A DNA stretch of 64,000 nt from an uncultured Anaerolineaceae bacterium (lineage in GTDB: Bacteria > Chloroflexota > Anaerolineae > Anaerolineales > Anaerolineaceae), in assembly GCA_938020565.1 (NCBI GenBank), contig CALIHP010000034.1, positions 43,262 through 107,261 on the forward strand, given 5' to 3'. Each line of letters starts with the position of its first letter. Position 1 is the first letter of the stretch. The translations under genes and the position numbers were made by a program. Under the pieces are notes generated by a model, which saw only the letters and a program-made list of their open reading frames with translations, was not told where the DNA came from and searched no databases. Below are positions 24,961-34,095 of this stretch, in pieces.

Positions 24961-25650
24961 ATGGAAAAAGCGCAAGACCAAACTTTTCTTACCACAGGCG
25001 GATCGCGGCCGGCCGCGATCCGGGAGACGTCGATCCAGCTGACCCGCGGCGCGGTTTTTGTTATTGCCGCGTATATCGGGGTTCAGATGATCTCCGATAT
25101 TGCGTCCCTCCAGGTTGTTACAGTTTTTGGACTGGCGCTCGACGCCGGGACGTTTATTTATCCGATTTCGTTTACGCTTCGCGACCTGGCGCATCGGATT
25201 TTAGGCAAGCGTATGGTTCGCTGCGTTGTGGTTGCCGCGGCGGCGATCAATGCGCTGATGGCTGCATACTTTTATCTGGTCGCGGCGCTGCCGATCAACG
25301 TTGAGGGCGGCGGAAGAATGGAATGGGCGGCGATCCTGACGCCGGTCTGGCGAATTACGATTGCTTCGATTATTGCGGAGCTGATTTCGGAACTGGTTGA
25401 TACGGAGATTTATGCGCTTTACGTCCGGCGTTTCCGCGATCGACATATTTGGGCCCGGGTTGTATTGTCGAACGCAGCGTCGATTCCGGTTGATTCGCTG
25501 TTGTTCGCGTTCATTGCGTTTTACGGATTGTTTCCGTTAGATATTGTCATGCAGATTTTTTACGGCAATGTCCTGATTAAATTTGCCGTGACGCTGGTCA
25601 GTATCCCGATGATATATCTTGGAAAAGGTGAAGGTTCGGATTTGGAATAA
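24961..25650 (+). CDS. Queuosine precursor transporter (VUT/YhhQ family)
   Basis: 229 residues from ATG 24961; upstream in-frame starts are less likely because the TATAAT box lies among them. About six membrane helices. Family marks include FGLALDAGTFIYPISFTLRDLAH and the segment around DRHIWARVVLSN. YhhQ-like proteins import preQ0/preQ1 or queuine. No other queuosine gene is near, so it fits a salvage lifestyle. Confidence 0.87.
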   Translation: MEKAQDQTFLTTGGSRPAAIRETSIQLTRGAVFVIAAYIGVQMISDIASLQVVTVFGLALDAGTFIYPISFTLRDLAHRILGKRMVRCVVVAAAAINALMAAYFYLVAALPINVEGGGRMEWAAILTPVWRITIASIIAELISELVDTEIYALYVRRFRDRHIWARVVLSNAASIPVDSLLFAFIAFYGLFPLDIVMQIFYGNVLIKFAVTLVSIPMIYLGKGEGSDLE

Positions 25651-25671
25651 GAGGGGAAAGCGCTTTACTTT

Positions 25672-27534
25672 ATGGGACTTCGAAAACGAACGGATTTAAG
25701 AAATATTGCGATTATTGCGCATGTCGATCATGGTAAGACGACGCTGGTCGACGCGATGCTGAAACAGGCGAAAGTATTCCGCGAGAATCAACAGGTTGAC
25801 GAGCGGATCATGGATTCAAACGCGCTTGAACGTGAGCGCGGGATTACGATCCTGGCGAAGAATACCGCGATTACGATTCCGGATCCGGAATCGGGCGGGC
25901 TGGTCAAAATTAATATTGTCGATACGCCGGGGCACGCTGATTTCGGCGGCGAGGTCGAGCGCGTCATGAATATGGTTGACGGGGCGATTCTCCTTGTCGA
26001 CGCCGCTGAAGGGCCCATGGCTCAGACGCGTTTTGTCTTGAAAAAAGCGCTTCACCGTGGATTGAAGGTGATTGTCGTCATTAATAAAATGAACCGGAAG
26101 GACGCTGATCCGGAACGGACGCTGAACCGGACGTTCGATTTATTTATCGATCTGGGCGCGAGCGATGAACAGGCGGATTTCCCGGTTATTTACGCGAATG
26201 GGATCGAGGGCCGCGCCGGAGCCACGCCGACGCTTTCCGATTCGCTTCAGCCGCTGTTTGATACGATTTTACGCAAGATCGATCCGCCGGAGGTGGACGT
26301 CGACGCGCCGTTCCAGATGATGGTTACCAATATTTTTTACGACGAATATCGTGGCCTGAGCGCGCTGGGAAAGATCAATCGCGGCCGTGCGACAGTGGGG
26401 ATGAGTCTGGCTCGGATCACTTTTGACGGCGTGGCGGTTTCGGAGCGGATCCGCTACCTGATGACGTACAACGGCCTGAGCCGGGTGGATATTGAATCGG
26501 CGGAGGCGGGCGAAATTATCGCGATTATGGGGCTGGAAGCGGTCTCGATCGGAGAGACGCTGACCGATCCGGATACGCCGGAAGCGCTCCCGATTATTCG
26601 TGTCGAGGAGCCGACGGTAAAGATGACGTTTGCGATTAACTCGTCGCCGATGGGCGGGCGCGAAGGAAAGTACAGTACGTCGCGCAACCTGCGGGAACGA
26701 CTGTATAACGAGCTGCGCAACAACGTTGCGCTTCGCGTTGAGGATACTGATACCTCGGATGCGTTTGTTGTCGCCGGTCGCGGCGAGCTGCATCTGGCGA
26801 TCCTGATCGAAACGATGCGCCGCGAGGGGTACGAGTTTCAGGTATCGCGGCCCGAGGTTATTCTGGAGACCGGCGACAACGGCGAGACGCTGGAGCCCTT
26901 TGAGGAAGTTTATATCGAGACTGCGCCCGAGTCGGTGGGGACGATTGTCGAGATGCTGGGCGCGCGGCGCGGGCGGATGCAGGATATGTCGGATAATCCG
27001 GATGGTTCGACGCACCTGACGTACGTTATCCCGACGCGCGGTCTGCTCGGGTTCCGGTACCAGTTCCTGACCGCGACGCATGGCATGGGCGTTCTCAATA
27101 CGTCGTTCCTTGAATACGCGCCGTATGCGGGCCCGATCCAGTCGCGGCTGACGAATTCGATCGTTGCCTGGGAAAACGGGATCACGACGACGTATGGGTT
27201 GAAGAACGCGGAAGAGCGCGGCGTTTTGTTTGTCGGCCCCGGCGTTGAGGTTTACGAGGGCATGGTCATCGGAGAGTCGATGCGCGTGACGGACCTGGCG
27301 GTCAACGTTTGCAAGAAGAAGCATCTGACCAACATGCGGCAATCGAACAAGGATATCGAGGTCCGGTTAAACGCCGTACGGCAGATGAGCATCGACGAAG
27401 CGATCGAATATCTGGCGGACGACGAGCTTTTAGAGGTGACGCCGAAAAATTTCCGGATCCGAAAAAAGATTTTGGATACGGAAGAGCGCGGCAAAGCGCA
27501 GCGTCGGGAACGGGAACGGATCGAGGGCGCTTAG
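25672..27534 (+). CDS. typA: Ribosome-associated GTPase TypA/BipA
   Basis: 620 residues. G1 AHVDHGKTTL, switch I with RGITI, G3 DTPGHADFGGEVERV, G4 NKMNRKDA; then elongation-factor-like domains and the TypA-specific C-terminus (RLLGF-like GLLGFRYQFL, MRVTDLAVNVCKKKHLTN). It aids 50S assembly and stress adaptation. Its stop overlaps the stop of the converging flavoprotein gene by three bases, leaving no space for a terminator. Confidence 0.97.
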   Translation: MGLRKRTDLRNIAIIAHVDHGKTTLVDAMLKQAKVFRENQQVDERIMDSNALERERGITILAKNTAITIPDPESGGLVKINIVDTPGHADFGGEVERVMNMVDGAILLVDAAEGPMAQTRFVLKKALHRGLKVIVVINKMNRKDADPERTLNRTFDLFIDLGASDEQADFPVIYANGIEGRAGATPTLSDSLQPLFDTILRKIDPPEVDVDAPFQMMVTNIFYDEYRGLSALGKINRGRATVGMSLARITFDGVAVSERIRYLMTYNGLSRVDIESAEAGEIIAIMGLEAVSIGETLTDPDTPEALPIIRVEEPTVKMTFAINSSPMGGREGKYSTSRNLRERLYNELRNNVALRVEDTDTSDAFVVAGRGELHLAILIETMRREGYEFQVSRPEVILETGDNGETLEPFEEVYIETAPESVGTIVEMLGARRGRMQDMSDNPDGSTHLTYVIPTRGLLGFRYQFLTATHGMGVLNTSFLEYAPYAGPIQSRLTNSIVAWENGITTTYGLKNAEERGVLFVGPGVEVYEGMVIGESMRVTDLAVNVCKKKHLTNMRQSNKDIEVRLNAVRQMSIDEAIEYLADDELLEVTPKNFRIRKKILDTEERGKAQRRERERIEGA

Positions 27535-28766
27535 CCGCCTGCGGCGCTGTTGACAACGGCTCTGCCGGCGATAACGCCGGTTGAAAATGCCCAGTGCAAA
27601 TTGTACCCGCCGCATTTTCCAATGCAATCTAAAACTTCCCCGGCAAAGTAAAGCCCGGGGATTTTTTTGGATTCCATTGTCGCGGGGTTTACTTCGTTCA
27701 GATCGACGCCGCCGGCCGAAACCTGCGCGTCGGCGAACGATTTCGTCCCCACGATGGGGAGGTCGAAGGCGGCGAGCGATCGGAGATGCGTCTTGAATCG
27801 CTCGTCGGAGACGGAATCGACGGGCTGATCCGCGGCCGCGCCCCAGCGATCTAAAAAAAAGGCGCAGAGCTTATCCGGAAGGAACGCGCGCCAGATCGCT
27901 GCGTACGGAATTCGGCGGAACGCACGCGAGCGAAAATAGCGCTGCGCGGTTTCGACGGCGCTGTCCGTCAGGAAATCGATCGTCAGTATCGTCGGTTTTT
28001 GCTGCGAAAGCGGACGATGAACGAGGTGGCTCAGGTTCATCGCGGCGGGCCCGTTCACGCCGAAGTCGGTAAAGATCAGGTTCCCGGCTTCCTCTCCGAG
28101 AAGCTGCCCGTCGGCGCGAAGCGAGGCTTTTACATCAAGGCGGACGCCAGAAAGACGCTTCTGCTTTTTTTTGAGGATCAGGCCCGTAAGCGCAGGCTGA
28201 AACTCCGTGACGCGAATCCCAAGCGCGCGGAGCGAGCTCAGGATCGAAGCGTCGCCGCCGAGCTGCGGATAGGATTCTGATCCTGTTGCGATGACGAGCG
28301 CGTCAAAGCCGGCAAAGGTTTCGCCCTGATCGGACTGGAGCGTGAATTTCCCGTCATGCTCAACGATGACGCGCGTGATCCTGGTATTTGCGGCGGATCG
28401 GATGCCGGAGGCGGATAGCTGCGCGCGGAGCGTCGCCGCCGCGTTTGCGGCGGAGTAGGAGAGCGGGTAGACCCAGCCGTCCGCAGTCTGGTCCGTGGGA
28501 ATCCCGAGGTCGAAGAGGCGCTTCCGAAGCTCCAGCGGATCGAGGAGCGGGAAAGTTCGGAAAACGTTTTCGACCGTGGAACTACGGTAAGCGCTCTCGT
28601 CCTGATTCATGTTGGTCAGGTTCCCGCGGCCGCTGCCTGTGACCGCTAATTTTCTCCCCGGCGCCGGATTGAGATCGAAGACTGTCGTCTCGATCGCTGT
28701 GTTCCGTTTGATTTCCAGCGCGGAGAAGATTCCCGATGCGCCTGCTCCTAAAATTGACACCCTCAT
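27531..28766 (-). CDS. NAD(P)/FAD-dependent oxidoreductase, YhiN/HI0933 family
   Basis: 411 residues. The N-terminal FAD-binding Rossmann motif is VSILGAGASGIFSALEI; the family pattern GRKLAVTGSGRGNLTN follows near residue 35, and the C-terminal GLYFAGEVLDCIGKCGGYNLHWAFSTG closes the FAD site. The physiological substrate of the family is unknown. No partner gene is adjacent. Confidence 0.93.
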   Translation of the reverse strand: MRVSILGAGASGIFSALEIKRNTAIETTVFDLNPAPGRKLAVTGSGRGNLTNMNQDESAYRSSTVENVFRTFPLLDPLELRKRLFDLGIPTDQTADGWVYPLSYSAANAAATLRAQLSASGIRSAANTRITRVIVEHDGKFTLQSDQGETFAGFDALVIATGSESYPQLGGDASILSSLRALGIRVTEFQPALTGLILKKKQKRLSGVRLDVKASLRADGQLLGEEAGNLIFTDFGVNGPAAMNLSHLVHRPLSQQKPTILTIDFLTDSAVETAQRYFRSRAFRRIPYAAIWRAFLPDKLCAFFLDRWGAAADQPVDSVSDERFKTHLRSLAAFDLPIVGTKSFADAQVSAGGVDLNEVNPATMESKKIPGLYFAGEVLDCIGKCGGYNLHWAFSTGVIAGRAVVNSAAGG

Positions 28767-28907
28767 TTTTATTGCCTTACAAAAGTAATTCGATTACAAT
28801 GAAACTTGTCAGGTTATTTTAAAACATTTGACATGGTCTGAAAGTGACATTTGTAAAAAAGAATGATGACGGATATGGAAACATGCTTAAAGGGAGCGGA
28901 AAATTTT

Positions 28908-29564
28908 ATGGATAAATTACGTGTTCTCCTCGTAGATGACCATGAGGTCGTACGATTAGGGATTCGAGCCTTACTGAACCAAAGCGAGGGCTTTGAGGTT
29001 GTCGGAGAAGCCAGTAACGCGCGAGAATCCATTGAATTAACCGCTGAGATCATGCCTGATATTGTTTTGATGGATATCCGCCTGCCCGGAATGTCCGGGA
29101 TCGAGGCCTGCGAAGAGATTACGCAGAAAAACAAGGACGTGAAGGTTGTCATGCTGACGTCATATGCGGAAGACGAGATGCTGTTTGCGGCGATTCGCGC
29201 CGGTGCTTCGGGCTACCTGTTGAAACAGATCAGCAGTGAGGACCTGATCCGGTCGCTGAATTCAGTCGCGCATGGCGACGCGGCGCTTTTGGACCCCATG
29301 GTCACGCAGCGGGTTTTCCAGGAAGTCCGGCGCGCGGTCAAAGAAGAAGAGGCTTCGGCGTTTGCCGTCCTGTCTCAGCAGGAGAAGCATGTCCTGATCC
29401 TGGTTTCCGAGGGGAAGACGAATCGGGAGATTGCGAAGTCGCTGTTTCTCGGCGAGGGGACGGTCCGCAACTATGTCAGCAGTATCCTGTCAAAGCTGGG
29501 AACGAGCAACCGCGCAGAGGCGGCGGCTTACGCCGTCGAGCATAATTTAAAAGAATATGTTTGA
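28908..29564 (+). CDS. NarL/LuxR-type response regulator
   Basis: 218 residues from ATG 28908. Receiver domain: DD at 10-11, phospho-acceptor D56 in VLMDIRLPG, and GYLLKQ. The C-terminal LuxR helix-turn-helix reads LSQQEKHVLILVSEGKTNREIAKSLFLGEGTVRNYVSSIL. No sensor kinase is nearby, so it is an orphan. Upstream the TGACAT motif occurs twice, 16 bases apart (28829 and 28845). The exact start is uncertain; earlier in-frame ATGs lack ribosome binding sites. Confidence 0.92.
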   Translation: MDKLRVLLVDDHEVVRLGIRALLNQSEGFEVVGEASNARESIELTAEIMPDIVLMDIRLPGMSGIEACEEITQKNKDVKVVMLTSYAEDEMLFAAIRAGASGYLLKQISSEDLIRSLNSVAHGDAALLDPMVTQRVFQEVRRAVKEEEASAFAVLSQQEKHVLILVSEGKTNREIAKSLFLGEGTVRNYVSSILSKLGTSNRAEAAAYAVEHNLKEYV

Positions 29565-29639
29565 GAAAGCTGAAGAGGGGCGTTCGGACCGGTTTTTGTG
29601 AGATTCGGGCTGTAAGCGCCTGTTCCGCAAGCTGGTTCC

Positions 29640-31133
29640 CTATCGTTCGAGATTCGGGTTGAAATAATTATAGACGGCGTTTGAAATTGCGGAGAACAGG
29701 CGGTTCCCGTTTTCAAATATAAGATTGGTCGGGTGCCAGGTGTAAATACTGAGTATGTAATCGCCGTTCGGCGAAAAAACGATGGCGATATTGCTCATCG
29801 TATGCAGCAGGCCGTCGCTTTCCTCGATCCAGCCGTGTTTATGGGCGATTTCGACGGAGTCGGGAATCCCGGCGGTAATCAGGTAGGGCAGTTTATTGTT
29901 TTTCAGCAGGTCGACCATCATGACGCATTCCCGCTGGGTTAACGCTTCCGGAAAGGTCTCGATCAGCAGCCCGGTTCCATTTTCAGCGCAGCGGTATAAT
30001 CCTTCCATCAGCTTCGCCATATCCGACGCTGTCGTCTGATTATAGCGGTCGGGCTTCAGGTCGATATCGACGCGGCTGTTCGCGGGCGTGCGGTAATCCT
30101 GAAGCAGCGGCGCGCCCATATAGAAATAACCGGCTAAGAAGACGTTTTCGAGCCCAAGCTTGCGCATGTCTTCCGTGATCGTCAGCGGGGCAAGGTTTCC
30201 GCCGGCATGATTTTCCATCATCCAGTCCGTCTGGTCATTTTTGGACTCTGTAATCATCAGCGTCAGCTGGCGGGTTGTCAGCGCGTCGGGTTCGTCGTCC
30301 ATGCGGATAAACGAAGAGATCATGACCGGGACCTTAATCGTGCTCGCGGCGGTAAACGAAATTTCGGGCGGAACGTCGGCCCGATCCTGACGGGCGATAT
30401 CGAAGCCCGCTTCCGTTTTCGGATCGATCAGGACGACTTCGGTGATCTGGCCAGCGTCCTGGAGCTGGTCGATTACCGATCGAACCTGGATCGCGAGGTT
30501 ATCGAGGACCGGGGGCGGGGCTGCGACCGTTCTGACCGGAATCGCGGCGCTGCGTTCGGAAGCCGAGCAAAGGGCTCCCGCTATCCGGTCAACGGCGGCG
30601 TCGACGTCCATTTCCCGCCCTTCACGGCTCTGGTAAAACCCGACGCCTTCCGTATTCGGCTGAGCTGAAAGCGGTTCGCTGTCGTAACGCGGAACGATTT
30701 CGCGTTCGAGCCAGGACCGAACCGGCGCTTTTTCCGCGCTGCAGTGAATCTCGATCTGGATCGGTTGGACATCCTTTTTCCCGAAGAGGGCGCTTAGAAA
30801 CGCCCCCCGGCCACATTGTCCCGATCGGGCGGCCTGAAGATCGCGGCGGATCGCGTCCGGGTCGATCAGCGTCAGTCCGATCTCGGGCGCGGAAAGCCGG
30901 ATTTCGTTTTCAAGGTAGCTTATCGCAACCGGCGAATTGTAAATCGCTTCTATTCCCTCGACGATCTGCTCGTCGGTAAGTCCGGCAATCGGGTATGCGC
31001 CGATCGTGGAACCGTCCGGCAGCTCTGCGCAGACTCGATCAAAGCGATTGCGCGCAAGGAAGAAAAGCAATCCTGACATGAAGAGCAGCGAGCAGGCCAG
31101 GAAAATTAAACCGATTCGAGTAGCTTTTGACAT
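29640..31133 (-). CDS. Membrane-anchored class A beta-lactamase-like serine hydrolase with PG-binding domain
   Basis: 497 residues from ATG 31133 (GGAA upstream). One N-terminal membrane helix (GLIFLACSLLFMSGLLFFLA), then a region like the VanW-associated PG_binding_4 domain (IGAYPIAGLTDEQIVEGI), then a class A beta-lactamase fold: STIK as the SxxK nucleophile motif, SKN for SDN and KHG for KTG. The fold is complete but the second and third motifs deviate. It is more likely a peptidoglycan-active or housekeeping serine hydrolase than a resistance enzyme. Confidence 0.84.
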   Translation of the reverse strand: MSKATRIGLIFLACSLLFMSGLLFFLARNRFDRVCAELPDGSTIGAYPIAGLTDEQIVEGIEAIYNSPVAISYLENEIRLSAPEIGLTLIDPDAIRRDLQAARSGQCGRGAFLSALFGKKDVQPIQIEIHCSAEKAPVRSWLEREIVPRYDSEPLSAQPNTEGVGFYQSREGREMDVDAAVDRIAGALCSASERSAAIPVRTVAAPPPVLDNLAIQVRSVIDQLQDAGQITEVVLIDPKTEAGFDIARQDRADVPPEISFTAASTIKVPVMISSFIRMDDEPDALTTRQLTLMITESKNDQTDWMMENHAGGNLAPLTITEDMRKLGLENVFLAGYFYMGAPLLQDYRTPANSRVDIDLKPDRYNQTTASDMAKLMEGLYRCAENGTGLLIETFPEALTQRECVMMVDLLKNNKLPYLITAGIPDSVEIAHKHGWIEESDGLLHTMSNIAIVFSPNGDYILSIYTWHPTNLIFENGNRLFSAISNAVYNYFNPNLER

Positions 31134-31195
31134 AGAAAATTCCAATCTGAATTTTAACGGATATCGACGCGCCTGGACCGTTTCTTCCGAAAAGT

Positions 31196-31224
31196 TTGGA
31201 CGGCGAAACCTTATACAATATAAT
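31196..31224 (+). promoter_or_regulatory. Promoter of the 31263 gene
   Basis: TTGGAC at 31196-31201 and TATAAT at 31219-31224, spacer 17. Confidence 0.7.
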
Positions 31225-31262
31225 AAAGCCGATGATGGCAGCGTATTACAGAGGTGAAATGA

Positions 31263-31688
31263 ATGGGCAGAGTTATCGCTACCGATAGCGTCCGGACGGA
31301 ACGGACCCGGTTGAAAAAGGGTATGGCGTTGGCAATTCGGGAACTCATGCGGCGGCGCGAAGTCGACGACAACGCGCGCGACCTGATCGCTTATATCCTG
31401 CTTTCGCTGGATCGGATTACCGAAACGATCGATTTGTCGGTTGAAGCCTGGGAAAAACGGGATTATTGGCTGAAAGCCGACCAGTTTCGGCGGGAATGGA
31501 GCTGGGCGCCGATTTTAGCCGAACGGATCCGCCCGAAGGTCCTCGCGCAGGATGTCGCCGGGTTGGTTCCGGACCTCGTCAGCCTGGGACAGGCGCTTTC
31601 GGATACAACCGTCTCCGAGAATCATCGGTTAGGAAAGCCATGGGTCGGAAGCTGGGAACGGCTTATTTCCGAATCGCGTGAAAGATAG
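31263..31688 (+). CDS. Hypothetical protein, 141 residues
   Basis: Preceded by AGAGGTGA and a good promoter, so expression is likely. The product is helical and charged, with no signal or membrane helix. The middle part (NARDLIAYILLSLDRITETID) and a Trp-rich stretch (WEKRDYWLKADQFRREWSW) stand out. I do not recognise a family. It overlaps the yigZ start by 11 bases, so the two are probably translated together. Confidence 0.75.
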   Translation: MGRVIATDSVRTERTRLKKGMALAIRELMRRREVDDNARDLIAYILLSLDRITETIDLSVEAWEKRDYWLKADQFRREWSWAPILAERIRPKVLAQDVAGLVPDLVSLGQALSDTTVSENHRLGKPWVGSWERLISESRER

Positions 31689-32388
31689 AGCTGTCCCGGT
31701 GGCGAAAAAGCGATCGCAGGAAAAAACGCCGACGGAAATCGGCCCCGAAGAGCCTTGCCGGATGATTCCGCTTGAACGCGCGAAAGCGGAGCTTACCGTC
31801 GTCAATTCGCGCTTCATCGCGACGATCGAGCCAGTCCGGACGAGCGAAGCGGCTCGGGCGTTTATCAGCGAGATGAAGGAAAAGTATGTTGGCGCGACCC
31901 ATAACGTTCCGGCATATCTGATCGGACATGGCAATTCGACCATGGCCTATTGTTCGGATGACGGCGAGCCGTCGGGATCGTCGGGACGGCCGCTTCTGAC
32001 CGTTTTACAGGGGAGCGGGCTTGGCGACGCTGCGATCGTCGTGACGCGCTATTTCGGCGGAACAAAATTAGGCATTGGCGGTCTGGTCCGCGCGTATGGG
32101 GACGCTGGAAAAGCTGTGCTGGAGCGGACAAAGCGCGGCGAGCTGAAATCCGCGACCGTTTTTTCGCTCGATCTTCCTTACGGACTGTACGATCGCTATC
32201 TGCTGCTTGCGGCGGATTACCGGATTCAGTCGCTCGGCGAGGCGTTTAGCGATCGGGTCCAGCTTCGCGGACGAATCCTGACGCAGCTTTTTTCGGCGTT
32301 CGAAAACGCGGTCGTTAATTTGACGAATGGCGCAGTCCGTCCGGCGCATACGGCGACAGAACCGGACGCTGTTTTCCCGATTGAATAA
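31678..32388 (+). CDS. YigZ/IMPACT family protein
   Basis: About 236 residues from GTG 31678; a start a little further in is possible. The IMPACT domain shows KSRFIA-like NSRFIATIEPV, YCSDDGEPSGSSGRP and VVTRYFGGTKLGIGGLVRAYGDA. In eukaryotes IMPACT dampens Gcn2; the bacterial role is unclear. Its 3' end overlaps the converging glycosyltransferase gene by 74 bases. Confidence 0.92.
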   Translation: MKDRAVPVAKKRSQEKTPTEIGPEEPCRMIPLERAKAELTVVNSRFIATIEPVRTSEAARAFISEMKEKYVGATHNVPAYLIGHGNSTMAYCSDDGEPSGSSGRPLLTVLQGSGLGDAAIVVTRYFGGTKLGIGGLVRAYGDAGKAVLERTKRGELKSATVFSLDLPYGLYDRYLLLAADYRIQSLGEAFSDRVQLRGRILTQLFSAFENAVVNLTNGAVRPAHTATEPDAVFPIE

Positions 32389-33466
32389 AATACAGGATAT
32401 TATCCGCCGCAATGTCGCAGCCGTTCGTCGCGACGGGGTTCTTCGCGCAGGACGCCATTTTTTCTAACCACGGATCGAAAACGAAGTTGTTGAAAGAAAG
32501 CTGATCGATTTCGAACGCGGACGGGAGAGCGGTTAACGCTTCTTTCAGGACTGGCGATTCGCGGAAGTCTGATCGAAGCAGGTACGCAAACGGCTTTTGC
32601 AGATTGTAAATCTCGCTGTAGGTGCTGTAGCCGACTTTCCCGAATACGAAATCAGCGGCCTGAACTAAGTCTGGATGAAAGAAATCGGAATGATGTGGAA
32701 TTTGCAGCACGTTATTTTTTCGCTTCATTTCCGAAAAGATGCCGGTAAAGGCGAAAACGACGTCCGGGAAAGCGCTCCGGATCCGATCCGGCGTTCGGTA
32801 TTCGGCGGGAATTCCGCCCATCGCTACGATCGCTAATTTTTCGTCTGGCCGAACGCCTAACCTTCGGCGCACTGCGTCTGCGGAAGTTCGCGGTTTCCGG
32901 CTGACCGGCGGAAGCTCGAAGTCGCAGCTCTCGCTCGGGACGCAGGCAGGGAGATACTGGCCGTGAAGCGAAGCGGATTCAAAAATGCGTTTCATCGCGG
33001 CGGATATTTCCGTGAAGCGCGGGTATTTTCGTGAGAACGGTTCGTAAATCCAGTCCCAGGTAAAATTTTCGAGGAGCAGTACCGGAATCCCCGCTCGGTT
33101 CGCGCTGACGATTCCGAGCGGCGAAATATCGGCGACGACGAAGTCGACCGCTTCTTTCCGAAGTCTCTCCGCGGTCGCGTCGGCGTTCAGCGGAAGCTCG
33201 GCGATAAACGTTTCGAGCTTCCGGAGCGTTCTCGGAATATCCATCTCGATTGGCGTCAGCTGAACGATTCCGACGTCAGTCTGGGCTTTCTGGTAGGCGA
33301 AGGGGCAGCTCAGCGAGTCTTCATAGAACCAGCGCGGCGTTTCGGTAAAAATTGAAATTTTAATAGCCGGGTTCTTTTTCACGATCGATTCGATAATCGC
33401 GGATACCCGGGACGCATGTCCGAAGCCATGGGATGAGATGAAAGCGGCGATATGAACAGGACGCAT
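32315..33466 (-). CDS. Glycosyltransferase-like protein (GT-B fold)
   Basis: 383 residues from ATG 33466, taken because the homologous part MRPVHIAAFISSHGFGHASR begins there; no ribosome binding site is visible. The N-terminal half has GFGHASR, the C-terminal half AIVAMGGIPAEY, LVQAADFVFGKVGYSTYSEI, as in undecaprenyl- or lipid-linked glycosyltransferases. Substrate unknown. The last 74 bases run antisense into yigZ. A -10 box TATAAT lies at 33506-33501. Confidence 0.8.
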   Translation of the reverse strand: MRPVHIAAFISSHGFGHASRVSAIIESIVKKNPAIKISIFTETPRWFYEDSLSCPFAYQKAQTDVGIVQLTPIEMDIPRTLRKLETFIAELPLNADATAERLRKEAVDFVVADISPLGIVSANRAGIPVLLLENFTWDWIYEPFSRKYPRFTEISAAMKRIFESASLHGQYLPACVPSESCDFELPPVSRKPRTSADAVRRRLGVRPDEKLAIVAMGGIPAEYRTPDRIRSAFPDVVFAFTGIFSEMKRKNNVLQIPHHSDFFHPDLVQAADFVFGKVGYSTYSEIYNLQKPFAYLLRSDFRESPVLKEALTALPSAFEIDQLSFNNFVFDPWLEKMASCAKNPVATNGCDIAADNILYFIQSGKQRPVLSPYAPDGLRHSSN

Positions 33467-33579
33467 TTGTGTTTCGTTACTGAAATCTTGCACAAAGTAT
33501 ATTATAGCGAAATTTGCGTTGAACAGGGCGGTTCCGCCGAAATTGGTGCGCTGGTGGGACGGCGTATTCAAACAGGCGT

Positions 33580-34095
33580 TCAGCCCGGATCTGTCTCGTC
33601 AGTCGGGTATGGGAAAACGCTGCTGGTGAGCGTGTCGACGAAATCCGGATCGTCGGGACGTCCTTTTTTTGCCCTTCGTTTCAGCTTTCGGATTCCGGCC
33701 GGTTCATCTCCGCCGGGCGGTCCGGCCGGCGTCAGTCCCATTCCTTTCAGCTTCTCGATCAGTCGGAGCGAATCCGTGTCGGTTTGCCTGAAAAGCGGGT
33801 GCCAGGCGGGCAGCGGACGATTTTCGACGATCCGGCGATAGGCGCAGCTCGCCGGCATCCATTTCGCCTGGCGCTGAATCGTTTCCGGCGCGATCTTGAC
33901 GCAGCTCGGCATCCGCTGGAACCGTTCGGGATAAACTTCGCAGCGCGCCAGCGGAAGCGATAAGAAAGGGCAGTAGACCGTTGTATAGAAGATTTCTTCG
34001 GTATCTTCGTCCTCGATCTTGTAAAAGCAGCATACGCCGCATTGATCGCAGAGCAGTTCCCATTCTTCGTCGCTGAAAATCTGGCGCAGCTTCAT
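33580..34095 (-). CDS. YcgN/YkgJ-type cysteine-cluster protein
   Basis: 171 residues. The cysteines expected for an iron- or zinc-binding cluster are seen in CDQCGVCCFYKI, VYCPFL, ARCEVYPERF, PSCVKI and ASCAYRR, the UPF0260 pattern. The C-terminus after residue 125 is Pro/Gly- and Lys-rich. Function is unknown. Its ATG overlaps the dusB stop (ATGA). Confidence 0.88.
   Translation of the reverse strand: MKLRQIFSDEEWELLCDQCGVCCFYKIEDEDTEEIFYTTVYCPFLSLPLARCEVYPERFQRMPSCVKIAPETIQRQAKWMPASCAYRRIVENRPLPAWHPLFRQTDTDSLRLIEKLKGMGLTPAGPPGGDEPAGIRKLKRRAKKGRPDDPDFVDTLTSSVFPYPTDETDPG

Noticed and set aside
26269..27342. Open frame of 357 codons on the minus strand
   Set aside because: Antisense to typA, which is certain; no motif or ribosome binding site.
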